Shown one piece after another: positions 16,993-27,144 of a stretch of 64,000 nucleotides of DNA; position 1 is the stretch's first letter; every line of letters begins with the position of its first letter. Made by a program: the position numbers and the translations under genes. Source of the stretch: Erythrobacter sp. QSSC1-22B (GTDB taxonomy: Bacteria > Pseudomonadota > Alphaproteobacteria > Sphingomonadales > Sphingomonadaceae); contig NZ_LZRP01000007.1 of the NCBI RefSeq assembly GCF_001678665.1, forward strand, positions 1 through 64,000, written 5' to 3'. The notes beneath the pieces were generated by a model that did no database searches, was not told the DNA's origin, and was given only the letters and a program-made list of their open reading frames with translations.

Positions 16993-18927
16993 GTGAATAA
17001 CCACATCCTCATACCTGCCGCGCTGTGCGCGGCCTGCATCGCTGCGCCCGCAATTGCGCAAACCAGCCTCGCCGATCGGTCGTCCGTCGACGCCAATGTA
17101 ATCGTCATCACCGGCACCCGATCGGGCGATGCGATCCGCGTCGACCAGCATGGCGCGGCGATCACCACGCTCGACGCCGAAGCCCTCGAGCAGCGCCAGA
17201 CCCGCAGCGTCTCCGACGCTCTGCGCGACGTCCCGGGGGTCGCGGTCAGCCGGATCGCGGGCCAGACGCAGGTCCGGCTGCGAGGCAGCGAGGCCAACCA
17301 CGTTCTCGTGCTCATCGACGGCATTGAGGCCTCCGATCCCTATTCGGGCGAGTTCGATTTCGGCACTTTGCCCGCCGATGCGGCGGCTCGGGTCGAGATC
17401 GTGCGCGGGCAGCAAAGCGCGATCTACGGTTCCGACGCGATCGGCGGTGTGATCCAGTATATCACGCTGACGGGCCGCGAGGCGCCGGGCTTCCGTGCCC
17501 GTTTCGAAGCCGGGTCCTTCGGCACCCTGAATGGTGCGGTGCGTGCCGCGGGTGTAGGGGGGAATCTGGACTATGCTCTGTCCGGCACGCTCAATACCAC
17601 CGCTGGGCCCTCCAACGCCCGCGCTGGCGGGCGCGACCTCAGAAGCGACACCGGCGCGGTGTCGCTCAAGAGCAGCTGGATACTGCGCCCCGAACTGCGC
17701 ATTACGGCCGTGGGCCGCTATGCGCTCTCGAATGCCGATTTCAACGACACCGACAACGACCCCACCAGCCCCAGCTTCGGGCTGATCGTCGACACACCAG
17801 GTGCCCGGGTCCGCAGCGAGGGCTTGTATGGATTGCTGCGCGGCGAACTCGATCTGTTCGACAATCGCTGGAGCCATGCGGTCACGGCCCAGATCGCGGA
17901 CACCGTGCGCGACGGGTTCAACGCCAGCGGCCGGAGCTATGGCAATGCCGGAACGCGGCAGAAGGGCTCCTATGAAACTACGCTGCGACTGGGCGAAGGC
18001 GATGTGCGCCATTTGCTGACTGCAGCTTTCGACGCCGAGCGTGAGCGCTATCGCAACACCGATCCCTCGGGATACGCCTTCACCGGTTCGCGCAGCAACG
18101 ACAATATCGGCCTTGTCGGCCAATACGAACTCCTGCTCGGCAACCGCGCCTCCCTGGGTGCCTCGATCCGCCATGACGACAACCAGCGCTTCGCTGGCTC
18201 CACCACCTATCGTGTCCAAGCGAGCTATCGCCTCGGAAACGATACGCGGTTGCGCGGCGCTGCCGGCTCGGGAGTAAAGAACCCGGGCTTCTACGAGCTG
18301 TTCGGATATGTCGACGGTCGCTACATCGGCAACGAGAACCTGCGCCCCGAACGCTCGCAAGGCTGGGAAGTCGGCGTCGAACAGTCGTTGAACGATGGCG
18401 CGGTCAATTTCGGCGCAACCTATTTCCAGAGCCGGCTCGAAGACGAGATCTTCACTGCCTACCCAGCACCCTCGTTCATCGCCACCCCCGCCAACAGCGA
18501 GGAGGCTTCGCGCCAGCGCGGGGTCGAGACCTATCTCAACGCTCGCCTCGGGCAGGCTTGGCGGATCGATGCCGCCTACACCTATCTCCATGCCCGCGAA
18601 GCCGGGCTGGAGGAAGTGCGGCGCCCACCGCACATCGCCAGCATTGCGGTCAGCTGGCGCGCTCCGGGCGACCGGCTCAGCCTGACCGGGGTCGCCCGCT
18701 ACAACGGCGAGACCGACGACCTCGCCTTTACGGATCCTTCCTACGTGCCGGTGCGCGAACGGCTCGACGATTATGTGCTCGTCAATCTGAATGCAGACTT
18801 CCGCCTCACCGAGGAAATCTCGCTCTTCGGCCGCGTCGAAAACCTCTTCGACGAGCGCTACGAGGATGTGTTCAGCTTCACCAATCCGGGCGTTTCGGCC
18901 TTCGTCGGCCTGCGCGCGCGAATTTGA
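16993..18927 (+). CDS. btuB: TonB-dependent cobalamin receptor
   Basis: A 644-residue outer-membrane receptor starting at GTG 16993. The signal peptide ends near AAPAIAQ (residue 23). A plug domain (about 35-150) contains VIVITGTR, the TonB-box-like segment, and VLVLIDGIEASDP. The beta-barrel follows and ends in ...FVGLRARI with a terminal hydrophobic/aromatic pattern. The size and the upstream cobalamin riboswitch identify it as BtuB-like. It imports vitamin B12 across the outer membrane using TonB energy. It is the first gene of a three-gene set. Confidence 0.92.
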   Translation: MNNHILIPAALCAACIAAPAIAQTSLADRSSVDANVIVITGTRSGDAIRVDQHGAAITTLDAEALEQRQTRSVSDALRDVPGVAVSRIAGQTQVRLRGSEANHVLVLIDGIEASDPYSGEFDFGTLPADAAARVEIVRGQQSAIYGSDAIGGVIQYITLTGREAPGFRARFEAGSFGTLNGAVRAAGVGGNLDYALSGTLNTTAGPSNARAGGRDLRSDTGAVSLKSSWILRPELRITAVGRYALSNADFNDTDNDPTSPSFGLIVDTPGARVRSEGLYGLLRGELDLFDNRWSHAVTAQIADTVRDGFNASGRSYGNAGTRQKGSYETTLRLGEGDVRHLLTAAFDAERERYRNTDPSGYAFTGSRSNDNIGLVGQYELLLGNRASLGASIRHDDNQRFAGSTTYRVQASYRLGNDTRLRGAAGSGVKNPGFYELFGYVDGRYIGNENLRPERSQGWEVGVEQSLNDGAVNFGATYFQSRLEDEIFTAYPAPSFIATPANSEEASRQRGVETYLNARLGQAWRIDAAYTYLHAREAGLEEVRRPPHIASIAVSWRAPGDRLSLTGVARYNGETDDLAFTDPSYVPVRERLDDYVLVNLNADFRLTEEISLFGRVENLFDERYEDVFSFTNPGVSAFVGLRARI

Positions 18928-18944
18928 TCCAGGAGATGGAAACC

Positions 18945-19493
18945 ATGAACGAGAACACCAAATTCGCCGCGGTCGGCTGGCCGCTCACATTGGCCGCAGC
19001 AGCGATCCTTGGCAGCCTGGCCCTGGCCTGCATGATGCCATTCGTCGCGCTTGCTACGCTTGCCGCGGTCACCATGTCGCGCGCGCAGGCAGTAATCACG
19101 GTGGCCGGCATCTGGGCGGTCAACCAGCTTATGGGTTTCGGGATGTTTGGCTACCCGCTCAACGCCTATGCGCTCGGCTGGGGGGCGGCGCTGGGCGCTG
19201 CGAGCATGGCAGCTCTGGTCGTCGCCCGCAGCTTCGCCGGGATCGCGCCGAGGGCGCTGCCGACCCCAATGCGGATTGCGGCTGCCTTCGGCCTCGCCTT
19301 CGTCTCCTATGAGGTGTTTTTGTTCGGCTTTGCGCTGGTCGCCGGTGGTACCGAGACCTTCACCGCCGCGATCGTTGGCCAGATCCTCGCCAATGACGCG
19401 CTTTGGCTAGTCGGACTCGGTCTGCTCTATACCGTCCTCCAACGCACCGCGCCAAACCTCTTCGGTCCGGCGCTCGCGCTGAGGCCGCGCTGA
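18945..19493 (+). CDS. Membrane protein of the B12-regulated operon, unknown function
   Basis: A 182-residue hydrophobic protein with five to six predicted membrane segments (about residues 10-40, 50-70, 75-100, 115-140, 145-170). ATG 18945 has AGGAG 9 bp upstream. I recognise no family motif. Its position behind the riboswitch, between the receptor and the binding protein and overlapping the latter by 1 bp, points to a role in cobalamin transport, perhaps as an inner-membrane importer related in size to ECF S-components (inference). No ATPase gene accompanies it. Confidence 0.75.
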   Translation: MNENTKFAAVGWPLTLAAAAILGSLALACMMPFVALATLAAVTMSRAQAVITVAGIWAVNQLMGFGMFGYPLNAYALGWGAALGAASMAALVVARSFAGIAPRALPTPMRIAAAFGLAFVSYEVFLFGFALVAGGTETFTAAIVGQILANDALWLVGLGLLYTVLQRTAPNLFGPALALRPR

Positions 19494-20422
19494 TGGCGAC
19501 GCCTCCCAGAGTCGTCTCGCTGCTCCCCAGCGCCACCGAAATCGCGGTGGCGGTGGGACTGGGCGAGCAATTGCTGGGTCGTTCGCACGAATGCGACTTC
19601 CCGCCCTTCGTCGCAGCACTTCCGGTGCTGACCTCGACCAAGCTGGAAAAGGGGCTGACTTCGCTGGAGATCGATCGCCGGGTTCAGGAAATCGTGCGCC
19701 TGGGGCTGTCCGTCTACGCCGTCGATGCCAATCGGCTGCGCGCGCTGAAGCCCGATGTCATCCTCACCCAGTCGCAATGCGCGGTCTGCGCGGTCACCCC
19801 CGCCGATCTCGAAGAGTCGCTGGCGGGATGGGTGGGTACCGCACCCACTTTGGTGTCGCTGGCTCCCGATGACCTGAGCGATGTCTGGGGGGATTTCGCC
19901 CGGGTGGGCGATGCCGTCGGGGCCCGCGCCGAAGCCGACCGCGCGGTCGCAGGCTTGCGCGAGCGGATGGACGGGCTCGCGAACCGGACCGCGCGGCGCG
20001 GGACACGACCGACTGTGTCCGCGATCGAGTGGGTTGACCCTCTGATGGCGGCCGGCAACTGGGTTCCCGATCTCATCGAGCTTGCCGGCGGCGAACCCCT
20101 GTTTGCGACGGCGGGGCAGCATTCGCCCTGGCTCGCATGGGATGCACTGCTGGCCGCCGATCCCGATGTCATTGTCATGATGCCCTGCGGCTACCAGATC
20201 CCCCAAACGCTGGCCGACCTTGCACCGCTGGTCGATCGGCCGGGCTGGGCCGATCTCTCTGCGGTGCGCGCTGGCCGGGTGTTCGTCGCCGACGGGCACC
20301 ATTTCTTCAACCGGCCCGGGCCGAGGCTTGTCGAATCCGCCGAAATCATCGCCGCATGCCTCGATGGTCTGCCACCGTCCGCCGATGAGCACCGATGGCT
20401 GGCGCTGCCGACGCGTGGTTAG
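19493..20422 (+). CDS. btuF: BtuF-like cobalamin-binding protein
   Basis: A 309-residue protein of the periplasmic-binding helical-backbone fold. It begins PPRVVSLLPSATEIAVAVGLGEQLLGRSHECDFP and later has CAVCAVTPADLEESL and EWVDPLMAAGNWVPDLIELAGG, typical of the BtuF-like cobalamin-binding family. ATG 19493 overlaps the stop of the membrane protein gene (TGATG). No signal peptide is visible at this start, so it may be cytosolic, as in several family members that lie beside B12 genes. It is in the riboswitch-controlled operon. Confidence 0.85.
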   Translation: MATPPRVVSLLPSATEIAVAVGLGEQLLGRSHECDFPPFVAALPVLTSTKLEKGLTSLEIDRRVQEIVRLGLSVYAVDANRLRALKPDVILTQSQCAVCAVTPADLEESLAGWVGTAPTLVSLAPDDLSDVWGDFARVGDAVGARAEADRAVAGLRERMDGLANRTARRGTRPTVSAIEWVDPLMAAGNWVPDLIELAGGEPLFATAGQHSPWLAWDALLAADPDVIVMMPCGYQIPQTLADLAPLVDRPGWADLSAVRAGRVFVADGHHFFNRPGPRLVESAEIIAACLDGLPPSADEHRWLALPTRG

Positions 20423-20858
20423 CCACAAACCGGAATGGTAGCTATCGGCCCAATAGCGGCTGGCAGGCATGGGCTGGGTCGATAGCAGGTCTCGGGATGA
20501 TGAAGGGTGTCTCGTCGGGCCCTGCATTCGGGTCGTCTGGCGAAGTCGGCCACCGGCGATGAGGCCCGCATCGTGACACCGGTCAACCGGCCATCGACAA
20601 TCTCGAACCGCACGATCGCGTCCTCCCCTGTCCCGCGCCGTTGTCGGAGATTTGTGTGGGGTCCGGGCCTGGATCGGCAACAAATTTGGGAGAGAGTGTG
20701 GGGAAACGATGGGCTGGAGAAAAAAGGAGGGCATTACAATTCAGTAGCTTGGTAGTCCGATACAGGCCTTCCGCCACTGGCTCCCCTCGTCGATCCCAAG
20801 CAGCGCCCGGCAGACGCGGCCTTGCCGTCGCGGTTACGTGGGATTACGCGTGCCGGCC
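20423..20858. other. Gene remnant and unassigned sequence after the B12 operon
   Basis: On the minus strand at about 20535-20625, AIVRFEIVDGRLTGVTMRAS then PVADFA resembles the C-terminal end of serine hydrolases (beta-lactamase-like), with no body of the gene present. From 20640 to 20760 the plus strand has copies of GTGTGGGG (about 20654 and 20696) like those near 13990. Nothing else is assignable. Confidence 0.4.
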
Positions 20859-22001
20859 ATGACAGCAGATATCGTTCCGTCCGGTCGTCCCGTCATCTCC
20901 GCCACCGGATTGTTCACGCCCCAGGAAAGCATCAGCAACGACGAACTGGTCCAGAGTTTCAACCTCTATGTCGAGCGCTTCAATGGCGAGAACGCGGCGG
21001 CGATCGCCTCGGGCGAGCTCGAAGCCTTGCAACCCAGTTCGGTCGAATTCATCGAGAAGGCGAGCGGGATCAAGTCCCGCCACGTGATGACCAAGGCAGC
21101 GTTGCTGGATCCTGCGATCATGGCGCCAAGGCTCGACGAGCGCGCCGACGACGAACTGTCCATCCTCGCGGAGATCGGTGTGAAGGCGGCGCGCGATGCG
21201 CTGCAGCGCGCAGACCGCGAGCCGGGCGATGTCGATGCGGTGCTGTGTGCGGCATCCAACATGCAGCGGCCCTATCCGGCGATGGCAATCGAGATCCAGC
21301 AGGCGCTGGGGATCGACGGCTTCGCCTTCGATATGAACGTCGCTTGTTCCTCGGCGACCTTCGGGATCCAGACTGCTGCCGACTACATCCGCGCTGGCAA
21401 CGCGCGAAGCGTCCTGGTGGTCAGCCCCGAAATCACCAGCGGCCATCTCAACTGGCGTGATCGCGACAGTCACTTCATTTTCGGCGATGTGGCGACCGCG
21501 GTGCTGGTGGAGGATGCGGCGATGGCGCCGGCGGTTCATTGGGATATTCTCGGAACCCGCCTCAAGACGGTGTTTTCCAACAATATCCGCAACAATTTCG
21601 GCTATCTCAACCGCGCGCATCCCGAGACTGTGGATGCGCCCGACAAGCTCTTTGTCCAGGAAGGCCGCAAGGTGTTCAAGGAAGTCGTCCCGATGGTCGC
21701 GCAGATGATCGTCGAGGAGGCCGAGAGGCTCGAGATCGATCCGCAGGGTTTGCGGCGGCTGTGGTTGCACCAGGCGAATGCGGGGATGAACCGCCTGATT
21801 GCCCAGCGGGTGCTGGGTCATGAAGCCAGCGAGGACGAGAGCCCGACCGTGCTCGACACCTATGGCAACACTTCGAGCGCGGGGTCGATCATCGCCTTCC
21901 ATCTGAACAGCGAGGATCTGCAAGCGGGCGACACCGGGCTGATCTGCAGCTTCGGCGCAGGCTATTCCGCCGGCACGGTTTTTCTCCGCAAAGCAGGGTA
22001 G
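20859..22001 (+). CDS. Beta-ketoacyl-ACP synthase III family protein
   Basis: A 380-residue thiolase-fold enzyme. The catalytic Cys is in NVACSSATFG, the His in RRLWLHQAN and the Asn in YGNTSSAGS, the FabH-type triad. It is longer than typical FabH (about 320 residues) because of an insert in the N-terminal part (YVERFNGENAAAI...). It condenses an acyl-CoA with malonyl-ACP, starting fatty acid or special lipid synthesis. The start is ATG 20859, although GTG 20838 is also in frame. It precedes the phosphatidylethanolamine genes psd and pssA by 42 bp. Confidence 0.88.
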   Translation: MTADIVPSGRPVISATGLFTPQESISNDELVQSFNLYVERFNGENAAAIASGELEALQPSSVEFIEKASGIKSRHVMTKAALLDPAIMAPRLDERADDELSILAEIGVKAARDALQRADREPGDVDAVLCAASNMQRPYPAMAIEIQQALGIDGFAFDMNVACSSATFGIQTAADYIRAGNARSVLVVSPEITSGHLNWRDRDSHFIFGDVATAVLVEDAAMAPAVHWDILGTRLKTVFSNNIRNNFGYLNRAHPETVDAPDKLFVQEGRKVFKEVVPMVAQMIVEEAERLEIDPQGLRRLWLHQANAGMNRLIAQRVLGHEASEDESPTVLDTYGNTSSAGSIIAFHLNSEDLQAGDTGLICSFGAGYSAGTVFLRKAG

Positions 22002-22043
22002 GGCGCCCGCGCGCTTGCGGCTGGGCAGCGCGTACCCTAGACG

Positions 22044-22802
22044 ATGCCGATGGCAGGCGAACTCCTCGACAATCAGGGCCGCGGCGATGTCGCCTGGTCC
22101 TTCCCCCGCATTCATCCCGAAGGTCGCAAATACGGCCTGATCGCAGTCGCTGTCAGCCTGGTTTTCCTGCTCCTGTTCGATTGGGAGATCATCGGCTGGC
22201 CATTGTTGGCGCTGTCTGCCGGTGTCTTCGCCTTTTTCCGCGATCCGGAGCGGGTGGTCCCGCACGAGGATGCGCTGATCGTGTCCCCTGCAGATGGCCT
22301 GGTCTCGTTGATCGTGCAGGTCGAACCGCCCGAAGAACTCAAGATCGACGACGGCAGCGGCCTCGAAGGCCTGCCCGATGGGTTGGTGACGCGGATCTCA
22401 ATCTTCATGAGCGTCTTCGACGTCCACATCAATCGTGCGCCGATAGCCGGCGTGATCCGGCGGCTGGTCTATCTGCCGGGCAAGTTCATGAATGCCGATC
22501 TCGACAAGGCGAGCGAGGAAAACGAGCGCCAGCACATCCTGATCGAGCGCGCCGACGGGACGCGGATCGGCTTTACCCAGATCGCAGGCCTGGTGGCACG
22601 ACGGATCGTACCCTTCGTCAAGCCGGGCGACACTGTCGGGGCCGGGCAACGCGTCGGCCTGATACGCTTCGGTAGCAGGGTCGATATCTATCTGCCCGCG
22701 GGCACCGATTCCAGTGTTCTGCTCGGCCAGCGGTGCGTTGCCGGCGAGACCGTGCTCGGCGAAATCGGAACCCGGAAACTGATCGAGGGGGTAAGCCAGT
22801 GA
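22044..22802 (+). CDS. psd: Phosphatidylserine decarboxylase proenzyme
   Basis: A 252-residue protein that converts phosphatidylserine to phosphatidylethanolamine at the inner membrane. One or two N-terminal membrane segments (about 31-66) precede the catalytic region with [18 protein letters not shown] and RFGSR; Ser211 in this last motif is the expected self-cleavage site that yields the pyruvoyl group. This is the short (type II-like) form. The stop overlaps the GTG of pssA, so the last two steps of PE synthesis are translationally coupled. Confidence 0.95.
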   Translation: MPMAGELLDNQGRGDVAWSFPRIHPEGRKYGLIAVAVSLVFLLLFDWEIIGWPLLALSAGVFAFFRDPERVVPHEDALIVSPADGLVSLIVQVEPPEELKIDDGSGLEGLPDGLVTRISIFMSVFDVHINRAPIAGVIRRLVYLPGKFMNADLDKASEENERQHILIERADGTRIGFTQIAGLVARRIVPFVKPGDTVGAGQRVGLIRFGSRVDIYLPAGTDSSVLLGQRCVAGETVLGEIGTRKLIEGVSQ

Positions 22803-23677
22803 GCATCGATCCGCGAGTAAATCCACGAGCCGATTCACGAGCCGATCCCCGCGCCGATCCAAGGGGCGATCGTCCGCGCCTGGGGCCCAAGGCGACCGAA
22901 GACGAAGCTTTCGAAACCACGCAGGCGCGCCCGCGCGGTCTCACGCTGAGGGCGCTGATGCCCAATGCGATCACTGCCGCTGCGCTGTGCGCAGGGCTCA
23001 CCGGCATCCGCTTCGCAATTTCGGGACAGTGGAGCCTGGCGGTCTTCGCGATCATTCTCGCCGGTCTGCTCGATGGGCTCGACGGGCGGATCGCACGGAT
23101 GCTCAATGCGCAGTCGCGGTTTGGCGCCGAACTCGACAGCCTGGCGGATTCGCTCTCCTTCGGCACCGCGCCGGCGATCATCATCTATCTGTGGTCGCTT
23201 CAGGATATGTCGCGGCTCGGCTGGTTTGCGGCGCTGGCCTTTGCCATCTGCTGCGCGCTGCGGCTCGCACGCTTCAACGCACAGATCGATACCGACGAAC
23301 AGCCGCACAAATCTGCCGGCTTCCTCACCGGCATTCCCGCGCCCGTGGCCGCCGGTCTGGCGTTCCTGCCGTTCTACTTCTGGATGGCGACGGGTCAGGA
23401 GTTCTTCCGCGATCCGCTGCTGGTCGGACCATGGTTGGCGATCATCGCCGTGCTGATGATTTCGAACCTTGCGACCATGAGCTGGACGTCGTTGCGACCG
23501 CGCCGGACCATCCGGCTCGAACTGCTCGCGGTTGTCGGGCTGCTGTTTGCCGCTCTGTTGCTGGAGCCATGGTGGACGCTGGTGGTGATCTGTCTCGGCT
23601 ATCTCGCCGCACTGCCCTACGGCTGGATGCGATACGCGAAAATCAGGCGGCAGCGCGCAGCGCGACCTTCGACATAA
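22799..23677 (+). CDS. pssA: CDP-diacylglycerol-serine O-phosphatidyltransferase
   Basis: A 292-residue integral membrane enzyme that makes phosphatidylserine. GTG 22799 overlaps the psd stop. An unusual basic/acidic N-terminal leader contains four tetrapeptides of the type PRAD (22823-22870). The CDP-alcohol phosphotransferase motif follows: DGLDGRIAR then [10 protein letters not shown], with the three metal-binding Asp residues. About seven membrane segments are predicted. The 3' end overlaps the convergent small gene by 35 bp. Confidence 0.95.
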   Translation: MSIDPRVNPRADSRADPRADPRGDRPRLGPKATEDEAFETTQARPRGLTLRALMPNAITAAALCAGLTGIRFAISGQWSLAVFAIILAGLLDGLDGRIARMLNAQSRFGAELDSLADSLSFGTAPAIIIYLWSLQDMSRLGWFAALAFAICCALRLARFNAQIDTDEQPHKSAGFLTGIPAPVAAGLAFLPFYFWMATGQEFFRDPLLVGPWLAIIAVLMISNLATMSWTSLRPRRTIRLELLAVVGLLFAALLLEPWWTLVVICLGYLAALPYGWMRYAKIRRQRAARPST

Positions 23678-23879
23678 GCGTGCGCGATCCCAGCGGCGAA
23701 CGATCGGCGATACGGCGACGCCCAGTGGTGGGCGCTTGCGCGCAACTGCGATCGCCATCGGCCAGTTGCCGTTTCAGCGCTCCGAAAGCCGACCACCAGC
23801 GCAATCCGCTATCGGCCAGCACCGCCACGCTGGCAAGTGCCAGCAGGACCAGGAGCGCAGTCAGAACAAGAGCAAACAT
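23643..23879 (-). CDS. Small single-pass membrane protein, unknown function
   Basis: A 78-residue frame from ATG 23879 with AAGGAAAG about 9 bp upstream. Residues 2-23 form one hydrophobic segment (FALVLTALLVLLALASVAVLA); the rest is basic and soluble. It is convergent with, and overlaps, pssA by 35 bp. The good ribosome site and clear membrane segment support a real gene, but no family is recognised. Confidence 0.55.
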   Translation of the reverse strand: MFALVLTALLVLLALASVAVLADSGLRWWSAFGALKRQLADGDRSCAQAPTTGRRRIADRSPLGSRTLMSKVALRAAA

Positions 23880-24236
23880 CGGGCGTCTTTCCTTATCTTG
23901 GTGCCGTCCGCAGTCCGGTGGACAGGATGTGGATAGCCTGTGGAAAACTTCAATCGCCCGATAATCGTTCCGACGACACACCCGGTGTTCTCTATTTGTT
24001 CTTGCCAGTCAAGCAGAATCGCGCCTGCAGGACTCTGGAGAGCGACGAATTGACGGTGGATTCAGCCAGCAGCCTGCGGTAAGGGCTCGGCGTCTGCCAT
24101 GGATTCGGCCATTTCCGGCTCGGCTCCCAGCAGACAAATCCACATGGCAGGCGCTTCATACCGGTGCCCGATAGCGGGAATTCTCCGCATCTCGGGTTCC
24201 AGCCTTCCAGAGGTCAAACCGGAAAGGAATTTACTT
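23880..24236 (+). promoter_or_regulatory. Upstream and leader region of rpsB
   Basis: No gene is visible. This 357-bp stretch must contain the rpsB promoter and a leader of uncertain length, and the leader of rpsB is regulated by its product S2 in many proteobacteria. I cannot delimit a conserved leader structure by eye. Confidence 0.4.
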
Positions 24237-24986
24237 ATGGCGGCTCCTACCGTCACGATGCAGCAATTGATCGAGGCTGGCGCCCATTTCGGCCACCAGA
24301 CCCACCGCTGGAACCCGCGCATGAAGCCGTATATCTTCGGCGCGCGCAACGGCATCCACATCATCGACCTGTCGCAGACCGTGCCGCTGTTCGCGCGCGC
24401 GCTCGATTTCGTTGCGCAGTCCGCGCGTTCGGGTGGCAAGGTTCTGTTCGTCGGCACCAAGCGCCAGGCGCAGGACGCGATTGCGGAAACCGCGCGCGCC
24501 TCGGGCCAGCATTTCGTCAACCACCGCTGGCTGGGCGGGATGCTCACCAACTGGAAGACGATCTCGGGGTCGATCAAGCGTCTCAAGACGCTCGAGGAGC
24601 AGCTCTCGGGCGACACCTCGGGTCTGACCAAGAAGGAAGTCCTCCAGCTGACGCGCGAGCGCGACAAGCTCGAGCTCTCGCTTGGCGGCATCCGCGACAT
24701 GGGCGGCATTCCCGACGTGATGTTCGTGATCGACGCCAACAAGGAAGAACTCGCGATCAAGGAAGCGAACGTCCTCGGCATTCCGGTGATTGCGGTGCTC
24801 GACACCAACACCGATCCCACCGGCATCGCCTTCCCGATTCCGGGCAATGACGACGCCAGCCGCGCGGTTCGCCTCTATTGCGACGCGATCGGCGAAGCGG
24901 CCCGTGCGGGCAAGGGCGAAGGCGTGATCGACAGCGGTAAGGATTTCGGCGCGATGGAAAATCCGCCGGAAGAAGCCGCGGCCTGA
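24237..24986 (+). CDS. rpsB: 30S ribosomal protein S2
   Basis: A 249-residue S2 protein, of the usual length. It begins [20 protein letters not shown], with [22 protein letters not shown] next, and has the typical [14 protein letters not shown] and [14 protein letters not shown] segments. The start at ATG 24237 is supported by GGAAAGGAA upstream and by the conserved N-terminus. It binds the back of the 30S subunit near the exit of the anti-Shine-Dalgarno region. It is followed 103 bp later by tsf, the standard pairing. Confidence 0.97.
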   Translation: MAAPTVTMQQLIEAGAHFGHQTHRWNPRMKPYIFGARNGIHIIDLSQTVPLFARALDFVAQSARSGGKVLFVGTKRQAQDAIAETARASGQHFVNHRWLGGMLTNWKTISGSIKRLKTLEEQLSGDTSGLTKKEVLQLTRERDKLELSLGGIRDMGGIPDVMFVIDANKEELAIKEANVLGIPVIAVLDTNTDPTGIAFPIPGNDDASRAVRLYCDAIGEAARAGKGEGVIDSGKDFGAMENPPEEAAA

Positions 24987-25089
24987 TCAGCCTGCGCGGG
25001 TGCGTCATGCGCCCGTCAAAACTCCAGTCTAGGCGCCGGACCGATTAATCTCGGCCCGGCGCCGCACATCTTTCAAGAAGGATCCCACC

Positions 25090-26016
25090 ATGGCGAATTT
25101 CACCACCGCCGACATCAAGGCGCTGCGCGAGCGCACCGGCGCGGGCATGATGGATGCCAAGAAGGCGCTCGTCGAATGCGACGGTGACCTCGAAGCAGCC
25201 GTCGATGCGCTCCGCGCCAAGGGTCTCGCCACCGCGCAGAAGAAGTCCAGCCGCACCGCGGCCGAAGGCCTCGTTGGCGTTGCCGTCGAAGGCACCACGG
25301 GCGTTGCGGTCGAGGTCAATTCCGAGACCGACTTCGTCGCCAAGAATGACCGGTTCCAGGACTTCGTCCGCAAGGTCACCGAGACCGCGCTCAAGACATC
25401 GGGCGATGATGTCGAGACATTGAAGGGCCTCGACTACCCCGACGGCGGCACCGTGAGCGACAAGCTGACCGACAATGTCGCCACCATCGGCGAGAACCAG
25501 CAGATCCGCCGCATGAAGACCGTATCGGTCTCCAAGGGCATGGTCGTGCCCTATATGCACAATGCGGTCGCACCCAACCTCGGCAAGATCGGCGTGCTCG
25601 TCGCGCTCGAAAGCGAAGCGGGTGCCGATGTGCTCGAACCGCTCGGCAAGCAGCTGGCGATGCATATCGCCGCGGCTTTCCCGCAGGCGCTCAACGCCGA
25701 GGGTCTCGACGCCGAGACCATCGAGCGCGAGCGCAAGATCGCGGCCGAGAAGGCAGCCGAGAGCGGCAAGCCCGCCGAGGTCCAGGACAAGATGGTCGAG
25801 GGTGCGATCAAGAAGTTCGCCAAGGAAAACGCGCTGCTGAGCCAGGTTTTCGTCATGGACAACAAGACCGCGATTGCCGACGTCGTCGCCAAGGCGGGCA
25901 AGGATGCCGGCCATGCGATCGAGCTGAAGGACTATGTCCGCTTCCAGCTCGGCGAGGGCATCGAGAAGGAAGCGAGCGATTTCGCCGCGGAAGTGGCGGC
26001 TGCCGTCAAGGGCTGA
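25090..26016 (+). CDS. tsf: Elongation factor Ts
   Basis: A 308-residue nucleotide exchange factor for EF-Tu. The N-terminal UBA-like domain has [18 protein letters not shown] and the core has [14 protein letters not shown], the signature that contacts EF-Tu. AAGAAGGA precedes ATG 25090. It follows rpsB on the same strand, and a strong terminator follows it. Confidence 0.97.
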   Translation: MANFTTADIKALRERTGAGMMDAKKALVECDGDLEAAVDALRAKGLATAQKKSSRTAAEGLVGVAVEGTTGVAVEVNSETDFVAKNDRFQDFVRKVTETALKTSGDDVETLKGLDYPDGGTVSDKLTDNVATIGENQQIRRMKTVSVSKGMVVPYMHNAVAPNLGKIGVLVALESEAGADVLEPLGKQLAMHIAAAFPQALNAEGLDAETIERERKIAAEKAAESGKPAEVQDKMVEGAIKKFAKENALLSQVFVMDNKTAIADVVAKAGKDAGHAIELKDYVRFQLGEGIEKEASDFAAEVAAAVKG

Positions 26017-26041
26017 GCGCGAAACCAACTCCTACAATTTG

Positions 26042-26074
26042 CGGCCGCCGGACTTCTGTTCGGCGGCCGTTTTT
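26042..26074 (+). terminator. Intrinsic terminator after tsf
   Basis: A perfect 9-bp stem, CGGCCGCCG (26043-26051) with CGGCGGCCG (26061-26069), has a 9-base loop and is followed directly by TTTTT. It lies 26 bp after the tsf stop and ends the rpsB-tsf unit. The rest of the 300-bp gap to pyrH shows no gene. Confidence 0.9.
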
Positions 26075-26319
26075 GTGCGCTTCTCCCGAGTCGCGCGGAG
26101 TTGGTTGATGAAACACATCGGGAGGGGGTGGGGCTGCCCGGGCGGTTAGAACGCCGAATCGCGGGTGCAAGAAACCGGAGTAGGGCCAGCGCGCGTCTTG
26201 CGTGCAGGAAATCGCGCTTTGATCCCGCTTGAGGTCGACATCCCCTTTCCCCTTTGCGCCTCCGCCACGAGGGGGCTAAGGAGCCGCAACCCTTGGATTT
26301 AACGGACAGCTCTCGCCCC

Positions 26320-27039
26320 ATGCCCATGCCTCCGATCAAACGCGTCCTGCTCAAGCTGTCGGGCGAAGTGCTGATGGGGGATCAGCAGTTCGGGATCGAC
26401 CCTGCCTTCGTGATGGAACTCGCCAAGGAAGTGAAATCCGCGCAGGCGGGCGGGCTCGAGATCTGCCTCGTCATCGGCGGCGGTAATATCTTCCGCGGGA
26501 TGGCGGGCGCGGCGCAGGGGATGGACCGCGCGCAGGCCGATTACATGGGCATGCTCGCCACGGTGATGAACGCGCTGGCGATGCAGAATGCGCTCGAGCA
26601 ATTGGGCGTGCCCACCCGGGTCCAGTCGGCGATCGAGATGGACAAGGTCTGCGAGCCGGTGATCCGCCGCCGCGCCGAGCGCCATCTCGAGAAGGGCCGC
26701 ATCGTGATCTTCGCGGCAGGCGTCGGCGCGCCCTATTTCACCACCGACAGCGGCGCCGCTCTGCGCGCTGCGGAAATGCGCTGCGACGCGCTGCTCAAGG
26801 GCACCAGCGTCGATGGCGTCTATGATTCCGACCCTAAGAAAAATCCTGACGCAAAGCGTTACGACACCGTGAGTTACGACCGCGTGCTCGCAGACAATCT
26901 CAAGGTTATGGATGCCAGCGCGGTCTCGCTGTGCCGCGACAACGATATCCCCATCGTGGTGTTCTCGATCCGCGAGCAGGGCAATCTGGCGCGGGTGCTG
27001 GCGGGCGAGGGAGTCCAGACCATTGTCGGCAAGGCGTAG
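26320..27039 (+). CDS. pyrH: Uridylate kinase (UMP kinase)
   Basis: A 239-residue bacterial UMP kinase of the amino-acid kinase fold, making UDP from UMP with ATP. It begins [18 protein letters not shown], with GGGNIFRG for nucleotide binding and [14 protein letters not shown] near the C-terminus. The start is ATG 26320; ATG 26326 is also possible. The gene order tsf-pyrH-frr is conserved in most bacteria. It has its own upstream space after the tsf terminator. Confidence 0.96.
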   Translation: MPMPPIKRVLLKLSGEVLMGDQQFGIDPAFVMELAKEVKSAQAGGLEICLVIGGGNIFRGMAGAAQGMDRAQADYMGMLATVMNALAMQNALEQLGVPTRVQSAIEMDKVCEPVIRRRAERHLEKGRIVIFAAGVGAPYFTTDSGAALRAAEMRCDALLKGTSVDGVYDSDPKKNPDAKRYDTVSYDRVLADNLKVMDASAVSLCRDNDIPIVVFSIREQGNLARVLAGEGVQTIVGKA

Positions 27040-27144
27040 CCGCCGACGCGACAGAGCGCGCAGCGTCCGATAGACCTCAACGACCAGACTCTTCATACCG
27101 ATCGACTTTTCGAACCGACCACAAGCAGACCGAGGATTCCGACC

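Noticed and set aside
16960-18633. A 557-codon minus-strand open frame opposite btuB
   Set aside because: It has no recognisable motif and mirrors the receptor gene; codon bias in the plus frame explains it.
20844-22265. A 473-codon minus-strand open frame opposite the KAS III-like gene
   Set aside because: It spans the end of one gene and the start of psd and has no protein signature.
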